Shown in pieces: positions 27,120 through 39,787 of a stretch of DNA of 64,000 nucleotides. A model generated the notes under the pieces. It was not told the DNA's origin. It searched no databases and saw only the letters and a list, made by a program, of their open reading frames with translations. This stretch comes from Aphis gossypii (lineage: Eukaryota; Arthropoda; Insecta; Hemiptera; Aphididae), in the NCBI RefSeq assembly GCF_020184175.1, contig NC_065530.1, positions 40,401,260-40,465,259 on the forward strand. Reading direction: 5' to 3'. How positions within the stretch are numbered: position 1 is the first letter of the stretch; each line of letters starts with the position of its first letter. Both the position numbers and the translations under genes were made by a program.

Positions 27120-27564
27120 CTCTACCAATATAAAATATGTAAAGAAACAGCACAAAGAATACAAATATGACGGAAAATAATAATAAGAATAATACCAAAA
27201 AATAATAATGATAAAAAAAAAAAAAAAAAAACGGCACACAAAATTCCACACGTTTATGATGTAATATTTTTTAATATCGTTACGTACCACCTAGATTACA
27301 ATCACCAATCACAGTGTATGATGTTTTAACATATCTCATATAAAATAATTTATACAATTACAATAATATGTCATGCTAAACATTGTGTACTCGAATAATG
27401 CAATTTGTAATGAGCTTTACGGGGACGACGCAGGAGAATTGTAATAATGAATATATCGTAACGTGAAGTAGGTACCTATATAGTGTACTACTCATTTACA
27501 CTATACGACTTGTGTTTGTGTTTATTCCGAACGTGGCGATTTTTTTACTCTGAACCATTCGTTC

Positions 27565-27584
27565 GTTCGTTCGTTAAGGTAAAC
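27565..27584. repeat. (CGTT)n short tandem repeat
   Basis: Four CGTT units in a row in the intron between the common exon and the GPI-type exon. Confidence 0.7.
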
Positions 27585-28163
27585 TTCACCGTTAATTAGA
27601 AATGGTAAATAATAGGATACGTAGATACTACTGATAAATACACCGTCGAAGCGTGGTACGTAAGTACACGATCTCTTTTGGAATATACGATTAAGCGGTG
27701 CCTATACTAATTGGTTGCTATGCGATAGTATAGTCGAAAACGTAGGTACTTATTTGTATTACTGCTTCGAAAATAAACGGAAACGTTTTAAAAGATTATA
27801 TAGAAAAAAAAGTTTCAACGGATTTTACGTCTTCTCAAAGTAAAAACGTAACTGTATATTATACTTACGTTAATTAAAAACAAAAGTTTAAACTTTTAAT
27901 TAAATCGTACATATAAACGGTTTTAATGAGGAGTGTATTATTATACACTGCTTAGACGAACCGACGTTCCACGGACTCTATCTCCGCTCTAAAAACCTAT
28001 AGCGTGATAGAGTTCATAAATAAATACGAGATGAGAGTACAAATGTTTTAGTATCGTATATTCATTAAAACATCACCGCAGCGCAAACTGTTCATTTCGT
28101 TATTATGTACAAGTAAAATATTATTTCATTAGAGCTATTAGGTTTTATCAGGTAGGTACTCAC

Positions 28164-28353
28164 CAGTCGCAGTTTTGAAGACGAGTTCCGATGGTACACT
28201 AAATCCAATCTCGTTGTGGGCTCTGACTTCCACTTTGTAAAACGTGTTGGCATTCAGATTGTCCATCAAAAACGCAGTCTTGTCTGGAGACCTGAGGTCT
28301 TCAGATCGACAAGAATCTCTTCTGACTGTCCACACAGTGTTTACCTTATCGGT
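28164..28353 (-). CDS. Fas2: Fas2 exon, end of FN3-2; last exon common to all isoforms
   Basis: Residues 640-702. The acceptor GTGTTTCAG lies above 28353 and the donor GTGAGT below 28164. It starts TDKVNTVWTV, contains the FN3 motif YKVEVRAHNEIGFS and ends FKTAT plus one base of a Gly or Ala codon. This phase 1 end is the branch point of the locus. Three downstream exons can accept it in frame: the GPI-type exon at 27119, the second hydrophobic-tail exon at 21867 and the transmembrane exon at 18706. If the donor is not used, the frame reads on for about eight codons (EYLPDKT) to a stop at 28138, which would give a secreted form. Confidence 0.92.
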
Positions 28354-28743
28354 CTGAAACACGAAACAGCGGCGATTAACGAACGACAAAAAAATTATAT
28401 CCTTTCGGGTATTATTAAAATATAGTTGTATGTCCGAAAAAACGTTTAGTTTAAAGTGGCGTAAATGAGTAAAACACCAAGGAAGAAAAGGCAAAATAAT
28501 TTATCCATCAAAATTAATTAGGCAAAAAGGTACCTTTGTACTCCTACAAAAATATCAGGGGAAAGCGCCCCCTTACACCCAACCACAATTATGCACTGAC
28601 ATTTTATATTTATGCATATTAAAAAAAAAGGCATTTTATAACTTTAGGGTAATGGTTTTCGATTACAATTTATAAATTAACTAAAAATTGTTGATAGAAC
28701 TATTTTTACTAACTTAAAATTTGAGTGAATAATATAAACTTAC

Positions 28744-29018
28744 CACGCAATAGTGAACGTTGTACAGGTTTATGGGCTCCCCATTGTCGGCCGGTATCTT
28801 CCAGTTCACTTCGTAGCTGTTTCCGTACGGCGAGTTAATATAATCTTCGGTGTCCACGTCTTTGATGACCAATATTTTAGGTTCTTCGGGCGCACTCCTC
28901 TTGGGCATAGTACGTTGTTCCTGTGAACCCCAATCGCTGGTACCCACGTCATTGATGGCGGCGAACCTGAACTGATAAGTTCTGTGAGCTTCCAGACTTT
29001 CCAGTATGTAGGGTGTAT
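28744..29018 (-). CDS. Fas2: Fas2 exon, end of FN3-1 and start of FN3-2
   Basis: Residues 549-639. The acceptor TTTTATTAG lies above 29018 and the donor GTAAGT below 28744. It opens DTPYILESLEAHRTYQFR, the FN3 Tyr-x-Phe-Arg strand, then NDVGTSDWG. The inter-domain linker RSAPEEPK closely resembles the Drosophila Fas2 linker as I remember it. FN3-2 follows with the core Trp (EVNWKIP) and ADNGEPI. It ends on a codon after HYCV. The frame extends upstream of the first ATG-like codon at 28947 to the acceptor, so the exon is longer than a simple open-frame search shows. Confidence 0.93.
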
Positions 29019-30989
29019 CTAATAAAATAGATATAATAATTATTTTTGTAAAGTAAATTTATTGAAAAAATGTTTATAATGCAAATGCTATAATAAAAAC
29101 TTGTTTGACCCCCCCCCCTTCCAATATCATCAGGTAGTACTAGAAATGGTTTCCATACGAACTTTATTTACTTTTTAATTTTTCAAAAAAAGTTTTCATT
29201 CAAACAATTTTAATAGATGTATTGTTTTGTTATTTTAAATAAACATTAATCATTACTGTAAATAAAATAATAAATAATATAATTATGAATACACAATAAA
29301 CAAAGAAACTGCAGAACTGATATTTTAATAAAAGTTATCATATTTTAGGCATATTTTATGAATTTGATTTGTATTTTATTATTTTTGATAACATGAATAT
29401 GATTTAAGTTATTGGTTTGAGGACTTAAAGTTTTTTTTTTTTCATTTAACGATTAAAAATTCACGGTTACCTCTATTAAACAAATGAAAACGCTATGACA
29501 CAGATAATTTCTTCCCAATATGAGATCAAACGTTGGTAATTTTGTTATAAATATCGAGGGAGTAAAGTCATCCCGTGTAAAACAGTTTTTAACTATATTT
29601 CACTTTCACGTTGTTTTGGTTAATAATATTAAATTATTCTTGTACACATCTTTTCGAATTAAACATATTATAAAATGATATATATCGTTTAAATTAAAAC
29701 GTAAATAAATATTATAATTGTGCTATTATTGCGAAAAACATAAAAACCCTCTCCTCAAATCAGCTTAGGGGAAGTTTATCTTTCCTCCTCGAAACGGTAC
29801 GGTAACGTAATCGTAGTGCTATAAATTGTGTGTTGCAGTACTTACCCACTGGCCAAGATTTATTGCGAGCTTCTTCCCACGTCTGCGACATCTCCTTATA
29901 CTGGACGGCATAGGCTTTGATTTTTATACCTCCTGTGTCTGTCGGACCCACAAATCCGAACGAAATTGTTGTAGCTGAAACGGACATAGAAATGAGTTGA
30001 AAGAAAATTGGTATTTACGAGTAAATGGGTGGACTTTCAAACGATTGATGAATGTTTACTGTGTAAATACGTAAAGAGGATGCAAACACCTCCGCAAACT
30101 GTTTTTTTTTTAAGCTGTTAGGTCATAGGTACAGTCAAGTGGTTACTCGAGAATTAAAATATTAAAGCTGAGTAAACAAATTTTTACGAGAACTTTTTGA
30201 CTGTTTAATATAGTTTTTGTTTTAAGCATATCACTTACGCAAAAAAAAAGTTATTATTGTTTCAAATCCATTATTTTGATGTTTTTCAAACTTAAATAAC
30301 TTTTTTCACATTATAGCTGTAGGTAATATAGAAAAAAACTTAAACGATATTGCACAGTTAAAGTTTCCCTCTTTTAACGTTAACAATTGGACTACACATA
30401 TTTATACGTTTTTTATTTTTGTACTTTTACAACTCTGTCTAGAATGAAGAAGGTTTCTTATAAATATTATTTCGTAATCACGCAATAATAAATTGACAAA
30501 TAATTATAAGTTACATACAACTTGCAAATTACTAACTCGAATTAAAAATAACTAAATGTAATAATAGTAATATTATAAGTTGATTATACGTTTTATAATA
30601 TTCATAATTCTGTCAGCATAATATGCTAAAACATAGGATAAAAAAAAAATAAAACAAAGAATGAAAGAAATATAACGGTATAGAAATTATTAACAATAAT
30701 TTCTAGAAGTATACAATTTAATTGTATACCAACAAAATCGTTTATAAACAATTAATAAACACATCTTTTTTTTTCATTTTTACGAAATTGTCGGAGGTCT
30801 ATATTCTATACATTACTTTTCGTAGGTCATAAAAACGTACGCCCTAAATTCATAGATATTAGCATTATAAATCCTACTCTAAAATCCACTACATGAAAAT
30901 TGGTGGAACCCGATTTTATGAATTAATCATTTAAATATAGACAAAAAATAAGGGCTGCTATAGTTCAAGATTCTTGTCATGGGACTTAC
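29019..30989 (-). other. Introns flanking the 29846-29974 exon
   Basis: Covers 29019-29845 and 29975-30989, apart from the FN3-1 exon listed separately. AT-rich; a C-run lies at about 29110-29118. Nothing else bounded was seen. Confidence 0.5.
29846..29974 (-). CDS. Fas2: Fas2 exon, first half of FN3-1
   Basis: Residues 506-547. The acceptor CGTTTCAG lies above 29974 and the donor GTAAGT below 29846. Two bases complete the Ala codon left open by the Ig5 exon, giving VTATTISFGFVGP across the junction, then IKAYAVQYKE and an NKS sequon. This is the front half of the first fibronectin type III domain, with the conserved Tyr and the VQYKE strand. It ends one base into an Asp codon after SWPV. 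The exon is small (129 nt), in phase 1 at both ends, and the frame stays open across both junctions. Confidence 0.92.
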
Positions 30990-31356
30990 CAGTGACGACT
31001 TCAAACTTGGTCTGGGACACTTTGGACGGCCGGCGTGCTTCCCTGAGCGTGATTTGTATGTTGTTCTCGCCGTGTATGTTCTTGGTTAGGCACGTGTATA
31101 CGCCGTAGTAGGTCTGGTCAATTGGGGTTACCAGGAGGTCACTGTATGGGCCTTTACCGAACTTTCTCACGTTGATGTCATCCTCTATCATTCGGTTGTT
31201 GAGCAGCCACGTGATTGACGCGTTCGGCAGAGATTCGGAAATGCATGAAAGGTTCACAGGCTTCCGGTTCCACGTCCACACCTCCTTGACCATGTTGCTA
31301 GCATACACTGGCGGAAACTCAACAGTCAGATGTCCGTTTTTCCTCGCTTCGCCGCC
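30990..31356 (-). CDS. Fas2: Fas2 exon, end of Ig4 and Ig5
   Basis: Residues 383-504. The acceptor CGTTATAG lies above 31356 and the donor GTAAGT below 30990. It opens GGEARKNGHLTVEF, the last strand of Ig4, then Ig5 with cysteines at about 420 (PVNLSC) and 471 (YYGVYTC) and Trp at 432. The coding exon extends upstream of the first methionine-like codon, so an open-frame search starting at 31308 misses its first 16 codons. Sequons NLS and NAS lie in Ig5. It ends in the Ig5-FN3 linker (KFEVVT) one base into a codon. The sequence after the donor is intron. Confidence 0.93.
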
Positions 31357-34300
31357 CTATAACGAGTATAAGATTTCACAATTATTTCAATATTTAAAGG
31401 TAATGTAGTAACAAAGTTACAGGACTTATTCTATTGCTCACTTAAATTGTATCATTTAAAAACAAAGTTATGAAAATTATGAATTACGATTTTTAGAATT
31501 GTCTATAGGATAGACATACGACTTAAAAATCGTATTATTTTCTATCTACTAGTTTCAATTTCGATTTGTACAACATTTTTTTGTTATATATTTTGTATAC
31601 ATACATCTGCTTTGCTATATCAGTGAAAATGGTAGTACATATAACTAAAAGCTTTATATTGACAAAGGTCATTTCGTGGCATTAACACTTTTAAGTGTTA
31701 GAACATATATATGGTCTTTGTATGTCATATTTATAATTGTAAATTTCAATTAACAAAATTAGAAGGAATTTATTATGAATGGGAAACAGCGGTAAACATA
31801 TTATGCTTGGTTAATCACCTTGTTATGATAAATTAATAATATGTCACATAGTTATATAACTCAATGGCGGTATATACGAGCGGATAAAAGTGGCAGAAAA
31901 AAGGGGTGAGTTACGGGAATGATATTATGTACGACTATAGTCTCACGTGTACAGAAGTATCTACTATTCATTAGTTTTTGCGTATCGTATCTATTAGGTA
32001 AAGTAATAATAAGACAAAAATTGAATATACAAAAATGTATACTTTGTATGATCAGTTGCAACTTACAGAGCTATAGGTAAATATTCAATATAGATACTTA
32101 AAACTTGTTAAAAATTAACACATAATTGGTAGATTTGCACTAATGACAAACAATATAATATTTGGTCTAAAAATTCTCAAAAATAGGATTTAAAATAATT
32201 AATAGGCAGAATTATTTCTAATTATTTTTTTTTTCTAATAAGATTTAAGAATAGCAATGAATAATTGAAAATTATAATTTTAAATACAACTTTTAAAGAC
32301 ATATAAATATTTATTTCATGTCAATTTTGCTAGTAGCCATAAAGACTATCTCTAGGTTATGCAATTTAGAGTTTTTTAAGTGCAATAAATAGTATTCTGT
32401 AATGAATACCGGTTTAACGAAAATATAATATTACCAGTGTTGTATTTATTTTGATTCGAGTATTTGAAACTTTTTAAACTTATTAAGACAACTTCATAAA
32501 TCAAATACAGCTGCGAATAAGGTAAGGTGCATGAGCATTATGAGTCCTACAAATTCCGGCATTCATTCAAGGCTTATGTTCCTTGTGTTTGCCTCACATT
32601 AAATTTATCAAACTTACTGAAACATTCTTATTTAGTTTACTTTTATATTTTTATTTTATTTTTGAGTTATTACAGTATATTATAAAAATTATATTATTGT
32701 ATGCCCACTACATTCTTTAAAAGACCAGGAGATAATAATATCATGAGAGGTACTCTATTTCTTATCAAACTTGTTACTTTCTATTACAAAGAGGCAAAAA
32801 GAAAACATAAACATTGAATTCACAGACCATAAAAAATCATTTAAAAACAAAAATATCAAGTAACTAATCGTGGTTGGCAAGTTTTCTATATGTCACGGGT
32901 TACTCGATCGCTTTCTATACACAGCAGTGTTCGAACACACTAGGGTGGCGGTTGCAATGGTTATATAATATTAATTATAGTTCTATGCGGTCGCATAAAC
33001 AACAATATTCAAATATTGATCAGTTTGCCTTCTACTAATGTTTATGTATTTCTTATCCCTATATAGCAACTACCAATATTAGATGTGTTATATTATTACA
33101 GTATAATGGCTTTTGGGCTTGGGCTTCGTTTAGCAGATCGACATTTTAATAATTGACACGCCGTTGGCAAAAGTGGCTTTGTACGGAAGAGCCATAGATA
33201 TACCTTTAATAGTAAAATATAATTATTCAAATTCCGTAGCTATAGTACGTACCTTGTTCGACGCGATGCACGTGTATAGTCCGTCGTCGGATCGATTCAG
33301 GTGTTTAATCACAAGAGTGGCCGTTGCCAAGTCCCCCATAGTGTCGTGCTCCACACTAATGCGATAATCTTCGATTCCTGGTTTTATGACGACGTTTGTG
33401 CCCACTCTCCTGTAATTATTTAGCACAAAGTTTGGATTAGTAATATTGTTATACTATATACAGGCCGTTGCAGCCGATATTCGTTTGTAAATTACTGTCA
33501 CCACAGTGCCCGTTAGAATAGAACAGGCGTTATTGAAATCTCGATATATAGTATTATAATATCGATTGCGTGATAAAAACTTTTTAATTTACGACGCATA
33601 TATAGACGCGGCGGCAGCTGCGTCTTCTTTGAATATTATTATTATTCAGTGTTTCTACAACGCCTACATTATTATTATGCTACGATCTCGGTGGTCTTTA
33701 CTCTTTAATAACACAGCGTGTCTCGAAGAAATGTATTGACTTTTATATAATATATATACCTATATTTATTGTATATCTCAACAGCAGACTCGGAGTAGTT
33801 AAAAATTCCGACGTGCCCGAATAAAAGTGATACAGTAATGTATACATATATTGCTGCAGCAATGACTATATTATCTTTTGGCTTATTTCCGTGCTATACC
33901 ATTTTATATTTTACCCCCTCAAACTTTAAATGGTTATAGTTTATAAATCTGTTTTATTTTTATTCTTTTAGATTGGGTTGTGACACATTCATAATGTAAA
34001 AAATGGACGCTTTATTTAAAAAAAAAAATGTTTTTTGTTTTGTTTTAAATTTACAGCAACATCAAAATGTAAAAGTTTCTTGTTTATTGCACGATTTACA
34101 AACAAAGTATTACCGAGTTAATCTTAGCTGCGTTATTTATTCTAAAAGTTATGATCAAATTAAATTAAATTATAACTGTATTTAAAGACATTAATATAAA
34201 CACGCTGAAGCGCGTCTTGTAGTTGTATGTACCTATGATTTTTTTTTGTATATACAGAATATTTGATGTATGTTTTGATAACGATTAAATTTAGAGTACG

Positions 34301-37300
34301 TTAGTGGAATCGCGATATACTGTCTTTTGTTTGTTAAATATAATTCTTTCAGTCTTGTGAACATTTTATTAAAATTGTTTAGTATGAAATATTATAATAC
34401 TATGCTGATATAAACGCCTGTATATATAATATATATCTATTAAATTATGTAATTATCGATGATATTGTGAATTGTGATTTAATGGGTTTTAATACCGACC
34501 GATTATTTTTTTTTTTGCGACAAAAATAGCTAATACTTTGCGCATGTACTGATAAAACTAGTGACAAAATAAAAATATGAATATAGTTTTTAAATTTGAT
34601 ATGCATGTTTTTTAAGATTGATAATAAAATTACTTAACAATTTGATTCTGCAGAATCAATGGTCTTCCTCGTGATTTTTTTTTTTTTAGTGTAAAATTTA
34701 AAGAATGTTTAAACGTTATTCATACGGAATTAAACATAATTGGGATGATCGACCTAAAGTAAAGTTTATAAAACATGATTTTGGGTGAAAAACATTACTA
34801 TTATGGACCACAATTTAATTACATATAAGTGCAACTGTGAAAGCTATCTTTTTTATATTAGTCGCACACGATAATAATCATTTAACTACGCAAACATTTA
34901 TTGAGAAAGCACCTAAAAATGTGCCTTTAAAACGGTTATTGTTATCGAGTTATTGACAAAATAGAATAGACTATAATATATTCAATATATTTTTTTATTT
35001 CTATTAGATAAATATGATTAAATCCACAATGAATATAATATTATATTAACATAGAGTATTATAAATAAACAACATGTTAATACAATATTGTTATTCGTTG
35101 CGGTTGTAATTTACACTGAACCGTATTATAGATAAAGTTTTTGAGAACAAATAATACCATTGAGATTCTATATAATAGTATATAGTATAATATTGTTTTC
35201 GTAATAATATGTGCACAATATAATATGTACATATTTATAATTTGCAATAATATTATAATAGTAGCGTAATCATCTACGTAATTGCATTGCATTGCAACGA
35301 TCTTTAAAACGTTATAACATTTCCTCGAAATGTCCAATCGTTTCATTGTAACAACCTAATTAAAAACTTTAACGATTAATTATTATTATTATTATTATTA
35401 TTTTACTGATTATTCGAAATGGAGTACGGAGATCGCTTATTGTATAACGTGCAATACCAACATCGGTAGCGTTCTCGATGTTTTCAGACGGGAAATTACT
35501 TGTTGTGGTCGCCGAAGTTCTTGCGTACACCGTTAAAGTTATATAGGTACTCCCGCAGTGTAGTAACTAGTAATTAAAACAGTCTAAACTAGCTCCTAAC
35601 TAACCGTATAATATTCAAGAATTGTAATCGAATTAAACGAACACGCACCTACGCAACGTTACCATATACGCGTTTATTTGTGTAAAACATTTAGGTATAA
35701 TAATATTATATACGTTTATAGTTAAAAGCAATTGTTATTTTCTTTGTCAACTATTCAGTCAAACATAATGTAATAATTATAAAATGTAAAGCAGAATCAT
35801 CACAGAATCACGGTATCATAACTTTCTTGGCTGGGAATTAACGAGTTAAAACGTTTGGTACATAACTATTGTTACTTTTTACTTCAAATGTTTTTCTCTT
35901 AGATTTATATTTATATTTTTTTAGGCATAGATCACTATGCCATTAAGCTTTAAATGAGTACATTTCTAAATTGTAAATAAAAAAGTAATTGATTTTTAAC
36001 TAAATTAAGTTACTTTTTTTCTTGTTAACTTATAGAATTTTTACACATTTTTACACTAACTTTAAACTTAACTTAAATGTTTCTATAATATAAATTATTA
36101 ACGAGATATTATAAGTTCTATAGTATAGATAAAATGTTAATTATTGTGATATTTAAAAAATCACGTGAGCATATTATCAACGATATGTTATTGTGGCTTA
36201 TGGCTGTACTTATAAGCAGCCGTTTGGAGGCAATTTTGGCGTGACAGCGAATATCTAAGGCGCAAATTAAATTAAATCTCAACACGATAAAAAATTTAAA
36301 AACGTGTACGTTTACTTTTACTACTGTGACACGAGTAACTAAATGTAACAATATAATATGTATAATATCCCCAATACGAGTAAAAGAAACGTACACTTTG
36401 TAATAAAATGAAAGGAAATTGTGGGAGTGAAGTGGTGTATTCATTTCGGTTGTTTGTAGTCGACGTTTGAAATTACGAGTGCACCTATATTATAAAGTTA
36501 TATAGAACTATTACAACCTACCGTGAAATGAAAAATTTATATGATAGAATGAATTTTAGTCACCAATATCGCCGTTATAAATACTTCCAGAAGCCCTAAA
36601 TCCTATTGTTGTGATTGTGTAACCACTCAAAATTCTGTCACTAATAAATAGTCTTTATAATTTATAATACTTCGTGAAATTTAATAACAAATATGTATAA
36701 TATATACATACCTACAGACAACATACACATAGATGACATTTTTTTAAACAGTTTACAATATTATTATAGTTTATAGATGACACAAGGACGTCTCGCTGAT
36801 GATTTATAAAAAGCACAAATATAATATAAAAATTAATTTATGAGAATAAATTTATGTACAATACACCAGTTATTGTAAATTAAATTGAAATTCAAGTAGG
36901 TCACGAAATTATTTTAGAACGAGGAAAGAATTTTAAATAATTACCATCAAATAATCAGTTAAAATAATAATAAAAAAAAGTAAGAAAATATTGCTACGAA
37001 GAAGTTTTCTTTTTTTTAAATGAATAAAATTTAACTTCTATACTTTAATCTAGTATAGTAGTCTTTTTGATTATCACCTGAAACTTTTCCTATATGACCT
37101 CGTAATTACGTAACAGCCAAAACAACCAAAAATAATACTGATAGGGACCATTTTTAAGTTATTATGGTTTATGTAATATTTGTATTTAAATGAACCATAA
37201 AATGTAATTGAAATAGCCTATACAAAACCCCTTACAATTGTGATGTGTAACGTGGTGCGTTAATACATATTATTATGACATATCGCCATATCGGCCATTC

Positions 37301-37711
37301 TTCCTCTTTCTAATGTGATCTTAGAGCAAATAAAAATCATGAAAAATTTTGGAAAATGATAATAGTGTTTCAATACATTAAGTTTATTTTGTGGTATTTA
37401 ATTTTCAAAATGTATATTTTTTTTTTTATATAAATTAAAATTAAAAAAAATTTACATCCATAATAAATGCTTATACAAACAAGGTTTATTTATTTTTCAT
37501 TACTATAATATCTAAGCTGCAGCTCAGAAATGTATTTGTGATTGTTTTATGTAAAAAAAAAAAAAAAGTGTAATGCAAATCTATAACCAGTAAATCCATA
37601 AACCTCAAAAATGTCAACGAAACGTTCTTTTGTTATAAAAACCTACTAAACGGACACGTTTGTCCTGGATCGTGAATCAAATCGAGAAATATCTAGTAAA
37701 CGACGACTCAC
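31357..37711 (-). other. Introns flanking the Ig4 middle exon
   Basis: Covers 31357-33252 and 33410-37711, apart from the exon at 33253-33409. AT-rich; (ATT)n at about 35380-35402. Short open frames at 31861, 34003, 35077 and 36118 lack splice or homology support. Confidence 0.45.
33253..33409 (-). CDS. Fas2: Fas2 exon, middle of Ig4
   Basis: Residues 331-382. The acceptor AATTACAG lies above 33409 and the donor GTACGT below 33253. The first base completes the split Arg codon, then RVGTNVVIKPGIEDYR follows. The second Ig4 cysteine is at about 377 in the motif RSDDGLYTC, and the exon ends on a codon at ASNK. An NRS sequon precedes the DDG turn. It is separated from the previous exon by a 4.3-kb intron (33410-37711), so Ig4 is assembled from three exons. 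A plus-strand open frame over the same bases is a shadow of this exon. Confidence 0.92.
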
Positions 37712-38109
37712 CTGAACATGATTGACGGTAGAGGGTTGCCGTTTGCAGAGCACTTAACTCTGGCCTCGGTATTGATTGGCACGGACACATTGGTCACGTC
37801 CAACACTTCTGGTTTAATTAGCACGACCACGTTCACCAATCGTTCGATTTGTCCAGCCGCGTTGTTAGCCACGCACTTAAACTGACCGTTGTCAGTGCGA
37901 CTGATACGATTCAGGCTCAATACACCAGTTAGCTTGTTCACGGAGTATCTCTCAGTACCTTCGCTTAGATCCCGCTGATCCGGCATGTGTATCCACGTAA
38001 CCTTGGGTTCTGGTTTACCGTTGGCCGCGCACCGCACGCTGGCCATCTCGCCTTCAACAACTTCCAGCTGGGAAACTTGGTCAGGAGCAAATGTTGGTGG
38101 GATGTGAAC
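37712..38109 (-). CDS. Fas2: Fas2 exon, Ig3 and start of Ig4
   Basis: Residues 198-329. The acceptor ATATCACAG lies above 38109 and the donor GTGAGT below 37712. It starts VHIPPTFAP, following RVE of the previous exon, as in other Fas2 proteins. Ig3 has cysteines at about 224 (ASVRC) and 276 (DNGQFKC) with Trp at 236. The exon then runs into the first strands of Ig4 (linker VLIKPEV, cysteine about 317 in ARVKC) and stops within that domain, ending two bases into an Arg codon. An NVS sequon lies near 304. The exon joins one complete Ig domain to a part of the next. The upstream intron is 296 bp. Confidence 0.93.
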
Positions 38110-38405
38110 CTGTGATATAAATACATATTCATCATTAACTTCAGTCATTTTGGTGTGCATGATTTTGGAAAAATATAATGCATCAATTCACGCGCAAAAC
38201 GCCTTCATGAAGTCTCATAACAAGTGTGAGATAAATTTTATACAGCTGCGTTTTATTTTTATCGAACTTTGTGACTGACCCACATATATAGATATTAAAT
38301 TATTTTATAAAATCAAAATTTCAAGGCTGATATTGTTGGATGATAGATAGGATTAAAATTTTAATGAAAAATACGAGTATAGTGTTGTAATGTTACAAAA
38401 CTCAC

Positions 38406-38671
38406 CTCGACTCTGATGTCCCGGTCCAGGATGTTACCCGTGTCTAACACGATGGCTCGACACTTGTACAAACCGTCGTCTTCGGCTGTAACGTTTTGGA
38501 TTAGAAGACCATCGATGTCCTTGACAAAACCATTGCCATCTTGAATTCTGGTGTCTTCCTTGTACCAGTCGACCAGTGGAGCGGGATTAGCCTTGACTTT
38601 GCAGCGCACTTTGTAACTTGTTCCGGCGATTGGATATTGTTCAGTGGGAGCATCAACCCACGTGATATCGT
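38406..38671 (-). CDS. Fas2: Fas2 exon, Ig2
   Basis: Residues 110-197, one whole Ig domain. The acceptor is TTTTAAG above 38671 and the donor GTGAGT below 38406. It opens YDITWVDAPTEQYPI, a stretch closely resembling the start of Ig2 in insect Fas2. Cysteines lie at about 132 (YKVRC) and 179 (DDGLYKC), with the core Trp at about 144. A sequon, NVT, lies near 168. The exon begins with two bases of a split Tyr codon and ends exactly on a codon (RVE), so the next exon starts in phase 0. The intron upstream is only 85 bp (38672-38756), the shortest in the gene. Confidence 0.93.
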
Positions 38672-38756
38672 CTTAAAAAATAATATAATAACAATTTATA
38701 GAAGATAGTAAATTCAAAACGAAAGAGAACTCAGTCGATCAATTTTGACGACTTAC

Positions 38757-38914
38757 AGAAACTGTCCACGATCACGCTGCGAACCAGATATTCAGAATTC
38801 GAGTACGTGGCAGTGCATGTGTATGTGCCCACGTCCGCTTCGGTGAGACCAGTTATCACCAGCCCCAAATTGTTGCTGGAAGTAAACGTCGTGGTCACGT
38901 GTGCTCCGGCGGTC
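38757..38914 (-). CDS. Fas2: Fas2 exon, second half of Ig1
   Basis: Residues 57-108. The acceptor is TTACAG above 38914 and the donor GTAAGT below 38757. The first base completes a Ser codon split with the previous exon, and the exon ends one base into the next codon. It encodes the back half of Ig1, with the motif ADVGTYTC (second cysteine, about residue 89) pairing with Cys29, then a strand through VRSVIVDSF. Splitting one Ig fold over two exons is common in this family. The frame could run on past the donor to a stop at 38731, but the tail read there (KSSKLID) does not fit the family, so the splice is preferred. Confidence 0.9.
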
Positions 38915-39787
38915 CTGTAACGACACACATCGAACGTCAATATTATAATGTACAACAGTATTTTACAATAATGCACTATACGTATAAATAAATACGCGAA
39001 TCTCTGGTATAATATATATATTTATATTATCTAATATACGCGTTTGATGATATTTTAATTGCGACGGCAGACGACCGTATTGATTTCGCGATTTGGGGGC
39101 GACAAAATAGTAATACAATTTTGTTATTGTATCGGCACACGTGCTGTTTATAATGTATTATATTATTATATATCAGCTGCAACTTCCACCCTTCTGTTTT
39201 CGAATGGAATATATCCATGGGGAGTTAGTTTTACCAGTATTTTTGGTGATACGTGTCATTATGAGAGATAATTTAGACGCTGCAAACGGGTATCAGAAAC
39301 TATATACAATGATGTATATAATTGTAGGTAAGTATACTACGCGGTTGTCATTTTGATTTTAACTAAAACTATAAAATCATTTACTACAATGTGGCAATTT
39401 TATTGTAATTATAATATACTTAAGTAATAACAGTTTTGGCTACCGTTATAGTGTCACTCGTAAACAGCTATATAGTTATCTGCTGCCAGACCGCATTTCC
39501 AATGAAAACAAAGGGGTGCTGAAGCCCTCTATTTTACAAAATGATCAACTCCAACCCACCATCATATACCACACCCTCAATCCAATAATATAATATTTAA
39601 TAATAGTCTTGTACAATATAAAAAATAATTATTTATAAAATCAAAAGTAATTAATCAAAAATAGCATAAATTATTAGGGTGTTGAATTCAAAACTGATGG
39701 TGCCAATCCCCCTTTCTGAATTTCGTCAAAGGTTATTTGCGAACATATTATTACATACTATACACGTATTGTAGTCAATATACTTAC

